A stretch of 64,000 nt of DNA from Streptomyces narbonensis (lineage in GTDB: Bacteria > Actinomycetota > Actinomycetes > Streptomycetales > Streptomycetaceae). Location: positions 17,698 through 81,697 of the forward strand of contig NZ_BMSF01000024.1 of the NCBI RefSeq assembly GCF_014649015.1, written 5' to 3'. Positions 16,585 to 25,327 of the stretch are shown piece after piece (the stretch's first letter is position 1; every line of letters starts with the position of its first letter). A model generated the notes under the pieces. The model saw only the letters and a list, made by a program, of their open reading frames with translations, searched no databases and was not told the DNA's origin. A program made the position numbers and the translations under genes.

Positions 16585-18171
16585 TCAACGTCCGAGCGCC
16601 GCCATCGCCGCGTTGTGGCCGGGGATGCCGCTGACCCCGCCGCCCCGGACCGCGCCCGCGCCGCACAGCAGCACGTTGGCGTGGCGGGTCTCGACGCCCC
16701 AGCGGCCGGCGCTCTCCTCGGCGTCCTGGCCCTCGTCCCCGTACGGGAAGGAGAGGTCCCGGTGGAAGATGTGGCCGCCGGGCAGGCGGAGGTCGTGTTC
16801 GAGGTCGAGTGGGGTCTTCGCCTCGATGCAGGGGCGGCCGTCCTCGTCGAGGGCGAGGCAGTCGGCGATCGGCTCGTCGAGGTGGGCGTCGAGCTGGGCG
16901 AGGGTCGCCTTGAGGAGAGCGGCGCGGGCGCCGTCGTTGTCGGCGACGAAGAGGCGCGCGGGCGTGTGGAGCCCGAAGAGGGTGAGGGTGTGGGCGCCCT
17001 GGGCGGCGAGCTCGGGGCCGAGGATCGTCGGGTCCGTCAGGGAGTGGCAGTAGATCTCGGAGGGCGGGGCGGTGGGCAGGTGACCCGCGGCGGCCTCGGC
17101 GTGGGCGGCGGCCAGCTGCCCGTACCCCTCGGCGATGTGGAAGGTCCCGGCGAAGGCCTCGCGCGGGTCGACGGAGCGGTCCCGGAGCCTCGGCAGCCGG
17201 GTGAGCAGCATGTTGACCTTGAGCTGGGCGCCTTCCGGGGACGGCGGGGGCGTCTCGCCGAGCAGGCGCGCGAGCTCCTGCGGGGAGGCGTTGACGAGCA
17301 CCCGGCCCGCCTCGACCGTGCCCTCGCCGTCGGCCGTGCGGTAGGTGACCGCGGCGCGGCGGCCGTCGGTCTCGATACGGGTGGCCTCGTGTCCGGTGCG
17401 GAGGTCCGCCCCGGCGGCCCGGGCCGCGTCGGCGAGGGCGTCCGTGAGGGCGCCCATGCCGCCGACGGGGACGTCCCAGTCACCGGTGCCGCCGCCGATG
17501 ACGTGGTAGAGGAAGCAGCGGTTCTGGAGGAGCGAGGGGTCGTGGGCGTCGGCGAAGGTGCCGATGAGGGCGTCGGTGAGGACGACTCCACGCACGAGGT
17601 CGTCGGCGAAGGTCCGCTCGACGGTGACGCCGATCGGGTCCTCGAAGAGCATGCGCCAGGTCTCGGCGTCGTCGACGCGGTCGCGGAGCCCGGCTCGGGT
17701 GGGGAGGGGCTCGGTGAGGGTCGGGAAGATGCGGCGGGCGGCTCGGGCGGTGCGCCCGTAGAAGGCCTGCCATGCCTCGTACTCGCGGTCGGAGCCGGTG
17801 AGCGCGGCGAAGGAGGCCCTGGTGCGCTCGGGTCCGCCGCCGACGAGGAGGCCGCTGTCGCCCTTGGGGGTGTACGAGGAGACGGACCGCTTCCGTACGG
17901 CGAAGCGCAGTCCCAGGTCCCGCGTGATCTTCTCCGGGAGGAGCGAGACGAGGTACGAGTACCGGGAGAGGCGGGCGTCGACCCCGGCGAAGGGCCGCGT
18001 GGAGACGGCCGCCCCGCCGGTGGTGCCGAGCCGCTCCAGGACGAGGACGGACCGTCCGGCACGGGCGAGGTACGCGGCGGCGACGAGGCCGTTGTGGCCG
18101 CCGCCGACGATCACGGCGTCGTACGCGCGGGGTGCGCCGGGGGCGCCGGGCAGCGGGTCACGGGCGGTCAT
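16585..18171 (-). CDS. Phytoene desaturase-like FAD-dependent oxidoreductase (PYROXD2-like)
   Basis: A 528-aa flavoprotein. The N-terminal dinucleotide fold is AVIVGGGHNGLVAAAYLARA followed by GRSVLVLER (residues ~19-47). The C-terminal FAD motif is NVLLCGAGAVRGGGVSGIPG followed by HNAAMAAL. This architecture fits the NAD(P)/FAD oxidoreductases related to CrtI and human PYROXD2 rather than a true carotenoid desaturase, because no other carotenoid genes are nearby. The reaction is unknown. The start is ATG at 18171. The gene is divergent from the dipeptidase gene across a purine-rich repeat. Confidence 0.85.
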   Translation of the reverse strand: MTARDPLPGAPGAPRAYDAVIVGGGHNGLVAAAYLARAGRSVLVLERLGTTGGAAVSTRPFAGVDARLSRYSYLVSLLPEKITRDLGLRFAVRKRSVSSYTPKGDSGLLVGGGPERTRASFAALTGSDREYEAWQAFYGRTARAARRIFPTLTEPLPTRAGLRDRVDDAETWRMLFEDPIGVTVERTFADDLVRGVVLTDALIGTFADAHDPSLLQNRCFLYHVIGGGTGDWDVPVGGMGALTDALADAARAAGADLRTGHEATRIETDGRRAAVTYRTADGEGTVEAGRVLVNASPQELARLLGETPPPSPEGAQLKVNMLLTRLPRLRDRSVDPREAFAGTFHIAEGYGQLAAAHAEAAAGHLPTAPPSEIYCHSLTDPTILGPELAAQGAHTLTLFGLHTPARLFVADNDGARAALLKATLAQLDAHLDEPIADCLALDEDGRPCIEAKTPLDLEHDLRLPGGHIFHRDLSFPYGDEGQDAEESAGRWGVETRHANVLLCGAGAVRGGGVSGIPGHNAAMAALGR

Positions 18172-18206
18172 GGCTCATGCTCACACGGGACCTGTGGAGC
18201 GGGGAA

Positions 18207-18376
18207 GACCGGGAACGACCTGAGAGACCGGGGAGACCGAGGAGACCGGGGAGACCGGGGAGACCGGGGAGACCGGGAACCGGGGAGACGGAGAGACGGG
18301 GAGACGGGGAGACGGGGAGATTGGGAGATTGGGAGATGGGAAGACGGGGAGACCGGGAAGCGGGGAAGCGGACCGG
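18207..18376 (+). repeat. Purine-rich GACCGGGGA / GACGGGGA tandem array
   Basis: About 170 bp between two divergent genes consists of 8-10-bp variants of GACCGGGGA, then GACGGGGA, then GATTGGGA. The plus strand is almost free of T and has a run of GGG or GGGG roughly every 8-9 bases. It covers most of the shared promoter space of the oxidoreductase (start 18171) and the dipeptidase (start 18432). Such strand-asymmetric G runs can form G-quadruplexes or triplexes. Confidence 0.9.
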
Positions 18377-18431
18377 TGGGTCTCGGTGGCAGGCCCGGGA
18401 GACCTGCGACGCCGTGAGGGAAGATCACCTC

Positions 18432-19094
18432 ATGACTGAGATCATCTTGATGTCCGATCCGCGCGTCGCCGCGATACCCGTGGCCGAGTGCGGCGAGCGC
18501 CTCGTGGACGTCCGGCGCGTCGGAGAGCTGTCGGTCGACCCGCGCAAGCAGGACCCGGAAGGCTCCTTCGCCCACCTGCGCGAAGGCGTGGTCGAGCGGC
18601 TGCTCAAGGCCCAGTCGCTGCTCCCGGACGGGCTGCGGCTGCTGTTCGTCGAGGGGTACCGGCCGCCTTCCCTCCAGCGGGAGTACTTCGAGGAGTACGC
18701 GGACGAGTTGCGCGCGCTCCACCCGGAGTGGCCGGCGGACCGGATCCGTACGGCCGCGAGCCGGTACGTGTCCCCGCCCGAGATCGCGCCGCACAGCGCG
18801 GGCGCGGCCGTCGACCTCACCCTGGTCGGGCCCGACGGGCGCGAACTGGACCTGGGCACCCGGATGAACGCGGGCCCGGAGGAGAGCGCCGGAGCGTGCT
18901 ACACCGACGCCGACACGATCGGCGCCGAGGCACGCGCGCACCGGGAGCTGCTCGGTTCCGTCCTGGGCTCCGCCGGTCTGGTGAACTACCCGACGGAGTG
19001 GTGGCACTGGTCCTTCGGAGACCGCTACTGGGCGCTCATGACCGGGGAGCCCGCGGCTCCCTACGGCCCGAAGGAGCTGACGCCGGGCGACTGA
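18432..19094 (+). CDS. D-alanyl-D-alanine dipeptidase, VanX-like (M15D)
   Basis: A 220-aa zinc dipeptidase without a signal peptide, so probably cytoplasmic. The M15 zinc motifs are PHSAGAAVDLTLV (HxxGxxxD) and TEWWHWSFGDRYW (catalytic Glu plus zinc His). LLFVEGYRPPSLQREYFEEY is the substrate loop typical of VanX-type enzymes. The family hydrolyses D-Ala-D-Ala, either for vancomycin resistance or for recycling. No vanH or vanA neighbour is present, so a recycling role is more likely. I took ATG 18432; ATG 18450 is an alternative. The last 34 bases overlap the convergent kinase gene. Confidence 0.85.
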   Translation: MTEIILMSDPRVAAIPVAECGERLVDVRRVGELSVDPRKQDPEGSFAHLREGVVERLLKAQSLLPDGLRLLFVEGYRPPSLQREYFEEYADELRALHPEWPADRIRTAASRYVSPPEIAPHSAGAAVDLTLVGPDGRELDLGTRMNAGPEESAGACYTDADTIGAEARAHRELLGSVLGSAGLVNYPTEWWHWSFGDRYWALMTGEPAAPYGPKELTPGD

Positions 19095-21388
19095 CCCCGG
19101 GCGGCCTCGGTGGCGCGGCCCAGCTGCTCCAGGCAGCGGGACTCGTCATCGAGGGCGGCGCGGGTGTCGGGGTGGTCGGCGCCCAGCGTCCGGGTGCGCG
19201 CCGCGGCGATCGCCCGGTGTGCCGTCAGGGCCTCCTCCCAGCGGCCCAGCCGCCCGAGGGCGACGGCCGTCTCACGGTGGCTCAGGAGGGTGTCGGGGTG
19301 GTCGGCCCCCAGGACGCGCTCCCGGGTCGAGCGGACGCTCTCGGACTCGTCGGCCGCCTCCGCCCACCGCCCGAGGCGGCCGAGGTTGACCGCGAGGGCG
19401 TGGCGGGCGCGCAGGGTCTCGGATCCGTCGGAACCCTGCACGCGCGTGCGGGCCGCGACGACGTCGCGGCAGACGTCCAGGGCGTCCGCGGCCTGGCCGA
19501 TGCGGCCGAGGCAGACCCCGGTCTCGTAGCGGGCGGTGAGGGTGTCCGGGTGCTCCTCGCCGAGGGCCGCGGCGCGCGCGTCGGCCACGGCGCGGTACTG
19601 GGCGAGCGCTTCCTGCCCGCGCCCCAGCCGCCCGAGGGTGTACGCGACCTCGTGGCGGGTCACCAGCGTGTCGGGGTGGTCCTCGCCGAGCAGCCGGGCC
19701 CGGGCCTCCGCGACCTCGTTCGCCGTGCGGTACGACTCCTCGAGGCGGCCCAGGCGTCCGAGCGTGAAGGCGAGGTTGTGGCGGCAGCGCAGGGTGTCGG
19801 GGTGGTCGCGGCCCACGGTGCGCTCGCGGGCGGCGAGCACCGCGACGTACAGCTCGTACGCCTCGGGGTGCCGGCCGAGACGGCCCAGCGCGTACGCCCG
19901 CTCCTGACGCGCGGCCAGGGTGTCGGGGTGGTCGTCGCCGAGGGTCCGGGCACGGCCCTCGGCGACCCGGTCGAAGACGTCCAGGGCTGCGGCGGGCCGG
20001 TCGAGCCGGGCGAGCGCGAAGCCGACCTCGTAACGGCTGGTCAGGGTGTCGGGGTGGTCGTCGCCGAGGACGCGGGCGCGGTGCTCGGCGACGGACCGGT
20101 GCACCGACTCGGCCTCGTCCCAGCGGTCGAGCCTGCCGAGGCCGATCCCGGCGCGGTAGCGGCCGGCGAGCACCGCGAGCAGCTCCGCGCTGGGCTCGGG
20201 CGCCGGGACGGCCCGGACGCCCGTCTCGTCGGCGAGCGAGCTCGCGTCCGACGCGCGCGTGGCGGTGGTCCATTCGGTGGTGAGCACGGCCGCGGCCGGG
20301 TCGTGGGCGACGGGGCGCGGCATCGTCGTGGCGACGCCGGCCGGAGCGCCCGCGGTGCCGGGCCGGTGTCCGCCGCTCATGCCGCGGGCCCACGCGGGCG
20401 CGCCGGGGCGGGGGCCCGGTCCCTGGGCTCCCTGGGCTCCCTGGGCCGGGTACGGCGCGGTCTCCACGAGCTCCTGTCCCGGGCGGCCCGGTCCCGGAAC
20501 CGGCAGCGACACGGGCACGCTCAGGGGCGGCGGGACGGCGACGCGGCCCGAGACGATCCGACGTCGCAGGTCGCCCGCGTCGGCCGGCCGCTCCTCGGGG
20601 ACCTTGGCGAGCAGGTCGACGACGATCCGGTCGAAGTACGGGGGCAGCTCGGCGCGGTGCGAGCGCGGCGGGCTCGGCACGGTGTCGCGGTGCCCGATGA
20701 GGATCGCCCAGGAGTCGTCCAGGTCGAAGGGCGGGGCGCCGGTGGCCAGTTCGTACAGCACGCAGCCCAGTGAGTAGAGGTCGCTGCGGTGGTCGACCTC
20801 GCCGCCGCCGATCTGCTCCGGGGACATGTAGTGGGGCGTGCCCATGGCGATGCCGGTCCCGGTGAGCTTTGAGGTGAAGCCCATGTCGGTGCCGAGCCGC
20901 GCTATCCCGAAGTCGCAGATCTTCACCGTCCCGTCCGCGAGCCGCATGATGTTCGCCGGCTTCAGATCGCGGTGGACGATCCCCTGGCGGTGCGTGTACG
21001 CGAGGGCGTCGGCGACCTGGTCGGCGATCTCGACGACGTCCTGGACGGGCAGCGGGTGCTTGGCGTTGGCCGAGAGGAGCTGGCTGAGGTTGCGTCCCTC
21101 CAGGAGCTCCATGACGAGGAAGAGCACGCCGTCGTACTCGCCGAAGTCGTGCACGACGGTGATGCCGCGGTGCTGGAGGGCGGCGGCGACGCGGGCCTCG
21201 CGGCGGAAGCGCTCGCGCACCACCGACAGGAGGTGGGGGTCGCGCTGCGGACCGAGCGGCTTGAGGCACTTCACGGCGACGCCGCGCCCGAGTGCCTCGT
21301 CCGTGGCACGCCAGACCTCGCCCATGCCGCCCCGGCCGATGACCTCGTGCAGGCGGTATCGCCCCTGGATCAGCCCGCTGTCCCCCAT
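19061..21388 (-). CDS. Serine/threonine protein kinase with C-terminal TPR array
   Basis: A 775-aa kinase-TPR fusion with no clear membrane segment. The kinase domain (about residues 8-270) has GRGGMGEVW, GVAVKCLKPL, VHRDLKPANIM, CDFGIARLG and MSPEQIGGGE, so all catalytic residues are there. A Pro/Ala-rich linker follows. Then come eight 42-residue repeats plus a partial ninth, each built like LGRLGRxxEA...ARxRxLGxDHPDTL, that is the HPDTL-type TPR (TPR_10/12) repeat. The DNA therefore repeats at 126 bp from about 19100 to 20190. TPRs usually bind partner proteins. The start is ATG at 21388. It overlaps the dipeptidase gene tail to tail. Confidence 0.9.
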   Translation of the reverse strand: MGDSGLIQGRYRLHEVIGRGGMGEVWRATDEALGRGVAVKCLKPLGPQRDPHLLSVVRERFRREARVAAALQHRGITVVHDFGEYDGVLFLVMELLEGRNLSQLLSANAKHPLPVQDVVEIADQVADALAYTHRQGIVHRDLKPANIMRLADGTVKICDFGIARLGTDMGFTSKLTGTGIAMGTPHYMSPEQIGGGEVDHRSDLYSLGCVLYELATGAPPFDLDDSWAILIGHRDTVPSPPRSHRAELPPYFDRIVVDLLAKVPEERPADAGDLRRRIVSGRVAVPPPLSVPVSLPVPGPGRPGQELVETAPYPAQGAQGAQGPGPRPGAPAWARGMSGGHRPGTAGAPAGVATTMPRPVAHDPAAAVLTTEWTTATRASDASSLADETGVRAVPAPEPSAELLAVLAGRYRAGIGLGRLDRWDEAESVHRSVAEHRARVLGDDHPDTLTSRYEVGFALARLDRPAAALDVFDRVAEGRARTLGDDHPDTLAARQERAYALGRLGRHPEAYELYVAVLAARERTVGRDHPDTLRCRHNLAFTLGRLGRLEESYRTANEVAEARARLLGEDHPDTLVTRHEVAYTLGRLGRGQEALAQYRAVADARAAALGEEHPDTLTARYETGVCLGRIGQAADALDVCRDVVAARTRVQGSDGSETLRARHALAVNLGRLGRWAEAADESESVRSTRERVLGADHPDTLLSHRETAVALGRLGRWEEALTAHRAIAAARTRTLGADHPDTRAALDDESRCLEQLGRATEAARGQSPGVSSFGP

Positions 21389-21478
21389 CGTGTGGTGTCG
21401 CCCCCGTCTTCTGTGCACCCTCCCCGACATGTCCAGTATGGCCGCAGCCTCCGACAGTGGGTACGGGTAGGGCGCGTG

Positions 21479-22336
21479 TCAGGGGTGGGAGCGTGCTCCG
21501 GCACCCGGCCGGCCCTGTGTGCCGCGGCGGGCGAAGGGGGCGGGGCGGGTGTCCTGGCCGAGGCGGTCCATGGCCCGGAGGATGTGCCGGGGCGGCAGCC
21601 GCCAGCGCAGGCGGTCGGGGATGCACCGGAGGAGATTGGCGGTCGCGGTGAGCCGGTGGGTGACGGTTCCGGGCGCCGGGGCGGGCGTGCCGTAGAGCGC
21701 GTGGGCGTACGGGGGCAGGGTGTCGTAGGCGAGCGCCGTCACGCGCCGCCAGATCACTTCGCGCGCCGGTACCAGGGCGGGTTTCACCGGCGGTCTGCGC
21801 AGGAAGGCCTCGACGGTCCGCGCGTCCGGTCCGGCTTCGAGGCGGGGCTGTATCGACGCGAAGTAGTCGGCGAGGGCGGCGGCGGAGCCCGGGACGGTGT
21901 CGGGGTCGAGGCCGACGAGACGGGCGGAGACGCGGTGCTCGTCGAGATAGCGGTCGGCCTCGGCGTCGGTGAGCGGGATGCCGGAGCGGCGGGCGACCGA
22001 GAGGTACGAGTCGACCTCGGCGCAGTGGACCCAGAGCAGGAGTTCGGGGTGGTCCACGCCGAGGAGCCGGTGAATGCGGCGGACGCGGGCGCCGGCCGTC
22101 TCCGCCGCCTCGGTGGTCCCGTAACTCAGCGTCCCGACGAAGTTCGCGGTCCGCATGAGCCGCCCCCAGGGGTCCTCCCGGAAGCTGCTGTTGATCATGA
22201 CGCCACGGACGGCGACGGGGTGCAGTGCCTGGAGCCAGAGTGCGCGGACACCCGCGATCCACATCACGGGGTCGCCGTGCAGCTGCCAGGTGACGGAGCG
22301 GGGCCCGAAGAGCCCGGGGTCGGCGTCCTGCCTCAT
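21479..22336 (-). CDS. MpaB-type oxygenase family protein (DUF2236)
   Basis: A 285-aa protein beginning MRQDADPGLFGPRSVTWQLH, with the family signatures GDPVMWIAGVRALWLQALHP (residues ~21-40), FREDPWGRLMRTANFVGTLS and LLWVHCAEVDSYL, whose His residues are the heme-coordinating candidates in this family. The fungal MpaB' relatives oxidatively cleave side chains, and the bacterial relative latex-clearing protein cleaves polyisoprene. The substrate here is unknown. The ATG at 22336 gives the usual N-terminus; a further in-frame ATG at 22441 sits directly against the divergent phosphatase start. Confidence 0.85.
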   Translation of the reverse strand: MRQDADPGLFGPRSVTWQLHGDPVMWIAGVRALWLQALHPVAVRGVMINSSFREDPWGRLMRTANFVGTLSYGTTEAAETAGARVRRIHRLLGVDHPELLLWVHCAEVDSYLSVARRSGIPLTDAEADRYLDEHRVSARLVGLDPDTVPGSAAALADYFASIQPRLEAGPDARTVEAFLRRPPVKPALVPAREVIWRRVTALAYDTLPPYAHALYGTPAPAPGTVTHRLTATANLLRCIPDRLRWRLPPRHILRAMDRLGQDTRPAPFARRGTQGRPGAGARSHP

Positions 22337-22439
22337 GGCGCCCAGGCTACGCCGGAAGCCGCCCGGGATTCCCGGCCCTTGGGAAACCGGTCGGACGCTC
22401 TCCGCGCCGTGTGCCGTCCGCGGGATACGGTCCTCGGCC

Positions 22440-23008
22440 ATGGGCGAGTTGATATTGATCAGACACGGTGAGACCGCGTGGAGCCGCACCGGACAGCATG
22501 CCGGCCGCACCGACCTGCCGCTGACCGAAACAGGGGAGGAAGCGGCGCGGGCGCTCGCGCCTCGGCTGGCCGGACGGGAGTTCGCCGCCGTCTACAGCAG
22601 CCCGCCGGCTCGGGCCGTGCGGACGGCCGAGTGGCGGGGCTGAGCGGCGCGGAGCGTGATGCCGGCCTGATCGAGTGGGACTACGGCCGCTACGAGGGGC
22701 TGACCGCCGAGCAGATCCAGGAGCTCAAGCCCGGCTGGGAGTTGTGGCGCGACGGCGTCGACGCCGGCGAGGACCTCGGGCACGTGGCCGTGCGGGTCGA
22801 CGCCTTCCTGGGCCGGGTCAGGCCGGTGCTGGACAAGGGTGACGTGGCCGTTGTCGCGCACGGCCACCTGTCACGCATCCTCGCCGCGCGCCGGCTCGGG
22901 CTCGACGCGTCCGCCGCGCGGCAGTTCGGGCACCCGCATCCAGGGACGATCAACACGTTGGGCTACGAGCACGGGCTTCCTGTCGTTCTCGGGTGGAATG
23001 TGCCGTAG
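22440..23008 (+). pseudogene. Histidine phosphatase family protein, single-base frameshift
   Basis: The first half reads MGELILIRHGETAWSRTGQH with the phosphoglycerate-mutase RHG motif, then ARAVRTAEW and a stop at 22641-22643. The second half continues in the next frame as LSGAERDAGLIEWDYGRYEG, then VVAHGHLSRILAARRLGLD with the second catalytic His, to the stop at 23006-23008. Adding one C between 22631 and 22632 restores AELAGLSGAE, exactly the family sequence. Without it no active enzyme could be made. Either a real recent mutation or a base-calling error; both catalytic His regions are intact, so the event is recent. Intact, it would be a ~189-aa acid phosphatase/PGM-like protein. Confidence 0.85.
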
Positions 23009-23082
23009 TAGCGGATATGCAGTGGTGGCGGATATGCCTTAGTGGCGGTTGTGCCGTAGTGGCGGTTTGTGCAGTAGTGGCG
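22998..23082 (+). repeat. Five tandem copies of a 17-bp unit at the phosphatase 3' end
   Basis: Copies at 22998-23014, 23015-23031, 23032-23048, 23049-23065 and 23066-23082 share the pattern WTRTGCNGTAGTGGCGG, e.g. ATATGCAGTGGTGGCGG and TTGTGCCGTAGTGGCGG. The first copy contains the stop codon of the frameshifted phosphatase reading. Repeats are contiguous with no spacers, so this is a minisatellite and not CRISPR. Confidence 0.9.
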
Positions 23083-23362
23083 ACGCCAACCAGCCGATTT
23101 CCACCACGCGGGCCCATCCGGGCGGCGCTTCCAAGGAACCGAAGGGGGAACCGAACGCCATCGACATGCCGAGCTCCTGATGTGCAAGGGGAGGGTCCTC
23201 GTCTCACACACAGACCCGATGCCCATGCGTCCGCAATCGGAGCAGGGCCGTGGGCGGCTTCCGCCCGTTCGGCCGGGCGGCGGGGGACGTATCGTCACGG
23301 CGTGTGGATCATCCGCACATCGCCTGCCCCGAACCTGCTCCGATCACAGGGAGACTCCTGCC
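23083..23362. other. Non-coding gap before the SDR gene
   Basis: Together with the 17-bp repeats this makes a gap of about 350 bp. The SDR frame stays open upstream through much of it, but the predicted extension (for example MCKGRVLVSHTD) has no ribosome site and no family-like sequence. I see no hairpin, operator or RNA gene in it. Confidence 0.5.
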
Positions 23363-24130
23363 ATGAACGTACCCGCATCCGGCCGGCGCGTGCTCGTCAG
23401 CGGCGCGTCACGGGGGCTCGGCCGCGCGGTGGCCCGGGCGTTCGCGGCAAACGGCGACCGCGTGGCCGTCCACTTCGGCTCGCGCGAGGAGGAGGCCGGT
23501 ACGACCCTCGCCTCCCTGGCCGGCGACGGCCACGCCCTGGTCGGCGGCGACCTCGCGGACCCCGCCGGGGCGGTGGCCGTGGTGGACGCGGCGGCCGAGG
23601 CACTGGGCGGGATCGACGTCCTGGTGAACAACGCGGCGGTGAACATCCGGCACCCGCTCGCGGAGACCCCGTACGAGGAGTGGGTGGCGGTGTGGCAGCA
23701 GCACGTGGCCGTGAACCTGCTCGCCACGGCCCATCTGAGCCATCTCGCGGCGCGCCGGATGATCGGCCAGGGCGGGGGCGGCCGGATCGTGAACATCGGC
23801 TCCCGCGGCGCCTTCCGGGGCGAGCCGGACCATCCGGCCTACGGGGCGACGAAGGCCGCCGTGCACGCCCTGGGTCAGTCGCTCGCGGTCTCGCTCGCGC
23901 CGCACGGCATCGCCGTCGCCTCGGTCGCCCCCGGGTTCTTCGCGACGGAGCGGGTCGCTCCGCGCGTCGAGGGGCCCGAGGGCGACGCGATCCGGGCGCA
24001 GAGCCCGTTCGGCCGGGTGGGCTCGGCCGAGGAGATCGCGGCGGCAGTGCTTTGGCTCGCCTCCCCCGCCGCCGAGTGGTCATCGGGCACGATTCTCGAC
24101 CTGAACGGAGCCTCGCACCTGAGGAGTTGA
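23363..24130 (+). CDS. SDR family NAD(P)-dependent oxidoreductase
   Basis: A 255-aa classical short-chain dehydrogenase/reductase. The cofactor motif is SGASRGLGR (TGxxxGxG type, residues ~13-21), NNAAVNIRHP is the NNAG motif, and the catalytic set is Ser in IGSRGAF with YGATKAAV (YxxxK). APGFFATERV follows the active site. A basic Arg (SREEE) after the second strand suggests NADPH preference. The substrate is unknown. ATG 23363 is preceded by AGGGAGA nine bases upstream. The gene stands alone and converges with the small membrane protein gene. Confidence 0.9.
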   Translation: MNVPASGRRVLVSGASRGLGRAVARAFAANGDRVAVHFGSREEEAGTTLASLAGDGHALVGGDLADPAGAVAVVDAAAEALGGIDVLVNNAAVNIRHPLAETPYEEWVAVWQQHVAVNLLATAHLSHLAARRMIGQGGGGRIVNIGSRGAFRGEPDHPAYGATKAAVHALGQSLAVSLAPHGIAVASVAPGFFATERVAPRVEGPEGDAIRAQSPFGRVGSAEEIAAAVLWLASPAAEWSSGTILDLNGASHLRS

Positions 24131-24155
24131 TCCCGAGGGCCAGGAGCTGAGCCGA

Positions 24156-24608
24156 CTACAGGTTCGCGCAGATCGTGCGGGCCTCGGCCAGGTCCTTCTT
24201 CGCCGTGGCGTCGAACTCGAACATCAGGGAGTGGCGTTCCTGCGAGCGGCGGATGGCCTGGGCGAGCGGCTTGTACGTCGCGTCGCCCGCCGCGGCGGAC
24301 GCCGAGAGGGTCCCGGCCGCCGAATAGCGGTTGATGGCGATGTCGCCCCCGGCACCCTTCTCCGTGAACCGGTCCTCGTCGAATCCGTCGAGCGCCCGGC
24401 AGGCGGCCCGCGCGTCCGCCGCCGCCGAAGTCCCGTCGGCGAAAGCGCCGTCGGCACTCAGCGCCCAGACGCCGCCCATCGCCGCGGCACCGAGCACGAG
24501 GCCGCCCACTAGGGACAGCACCACGGCCTTGGTGCCGCCGCGAGGCCGCTCGGGGGCTGCCGGGGCGAATGCGGGGACGGGCGGGGTGTTCGGCTGCTGT
24601 GGCTGCAT
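24156..24608 (-). CDS. Hypothetical membrane-anchored protein
   Basis: A 150-aa protein with a proline-rich cytoplasmic head (MQPQQPNTPPVPAFAPAAPE), one transmembrane helix at about residues 31-52 (VVLSLVGGLVLGAAAMGGVW) and an extracytoplasmic domain with two cysteines (AACRALDG and ARTICANL) that could form a disulfide. Similar small anchored proteins are common in Streptomyces, but I cannot name a family. The start is ATG 24608; an upstream frame extension (MTSWAGRATLGR) is less convincing. Confidence 0.7.
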   Translation of the reverse strand: MQPQQPNTPPVPAFAPAAPERPRGGTKAVVLSLVGGLVLGAAAMGGVWALSADGAFADGTSAAADARAACRALDGFDEDRFTEKGAGGDIAINRYSAAGTLSASAAAGDATYKPLAQAIRRSQERHSLMFEFDATAKKDLAEARTICANL

Positions 24609-24727
24609 CCGGCCCAAGGTAGCGCGGCCGGCCCACGACGTCATCGGCGGGCCCGGCCGAAGGCGACTCCACTTGGCCGATCAGTCCCCTCTTCCCTTAC
24701 GGGTCAAGGGTGTTGGAGGATCCCAGC

Positions 24728-25246
24728 ATGAACCCGCATGCGACCGAGCCGACCGCCGACGCGGCGGCCGCGTACCTCGAAGCGCTCCACGGACGGCTGA
24801 CGGCCGACGGCTGCACGGTGACCTCGCCCCCCTGGGACGACCACCGGGTGGTGGCCGGCAGCCGCGCCGACCGCAAGGTCCGCTGGTTCGGCACGAAGGT
24901 CGAGCTCTTCGTCTTCGCCGCCGCCGTCCCCGAGGTGGACGTGGCCACCCTGGGCGAGTTCACCGGGTGGGCCATGCGCTACGCCAAGGACCTGCGCAGG
25001 GGCATACCCGGCGCCCGCAACGCGGCCATGGTGCTCCCCGCCCTGGTGAGCACGCGCGTCCACCCCGAGGCGGTCCGGTGGGCCGCCGAGGACGCCCGGG
25101 TCATGGGCACCACGCTGATCAGCCGCCCCCTGACGATCGAGACCGCCACGGCCGCCAGACGGACCACGATGTACCGGGGCCGGGTGGTCGTGGGCGGCCT
25201 GTTCACGGGCCACGTCCTGCAGAAGGCCTCGCTGTACTTCCCGTGA
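24728..25246 (+). CDS. Conserved hypothetical protein
   Basis: A 172-aa soluble protein without a signal peptide or membrane segment. I recognise no family. Visible features are an N-terminal helix (DAAAAYLEALHGRLTADG), a basic central part (GSRADRKVRWFGTKVELFVF) and a C-terminal beta-rich part ending HVLQKASLYFP. ATG 24728 has GGAGGA seven bases upstream, which is strong. Codon use is like the neighbours. It is an isolated gene between two minus-strand genes. Confidence 0.75.
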   Translation: MNPHATEPTADAAAAYLEALHGRLTADGCTVTSPPWDDHRVVAGSRADRKVRWFGTKVELFVFAAAVPEVDVATLGEFTGWAMRYAKDLRRGIPGARNAAMVLPALVSTRVHPEAVRWAAEDARVMGTTLISRPLTIETATAARRTTMYRGRVVVGGLFTGHVLQKASLYFP

Positions 25247-25327
25247 CCGCCCGCTTGTGACCAGGATTGCTACGTGGCACCAGGAAACAGGGCAGAATCA
25301 GAGGGATGGTTGGCACCGGTGCGGGCC

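Noticed and set aside
18432..19094. Vancomycin resistance cluster member
   Set aside because: VanX-like motifs are present but vanS, vanR, vanH and vanA-type genes are absent nearby, so a D-Ala-D-Ala turnover role is more likely.
22998..23082. CRISPR array
   Set aside because: Repeat units are contiguous with no spacers, only 17 bp long, and no cas genes are present; the same reasoning excludes the other tandem arrays.
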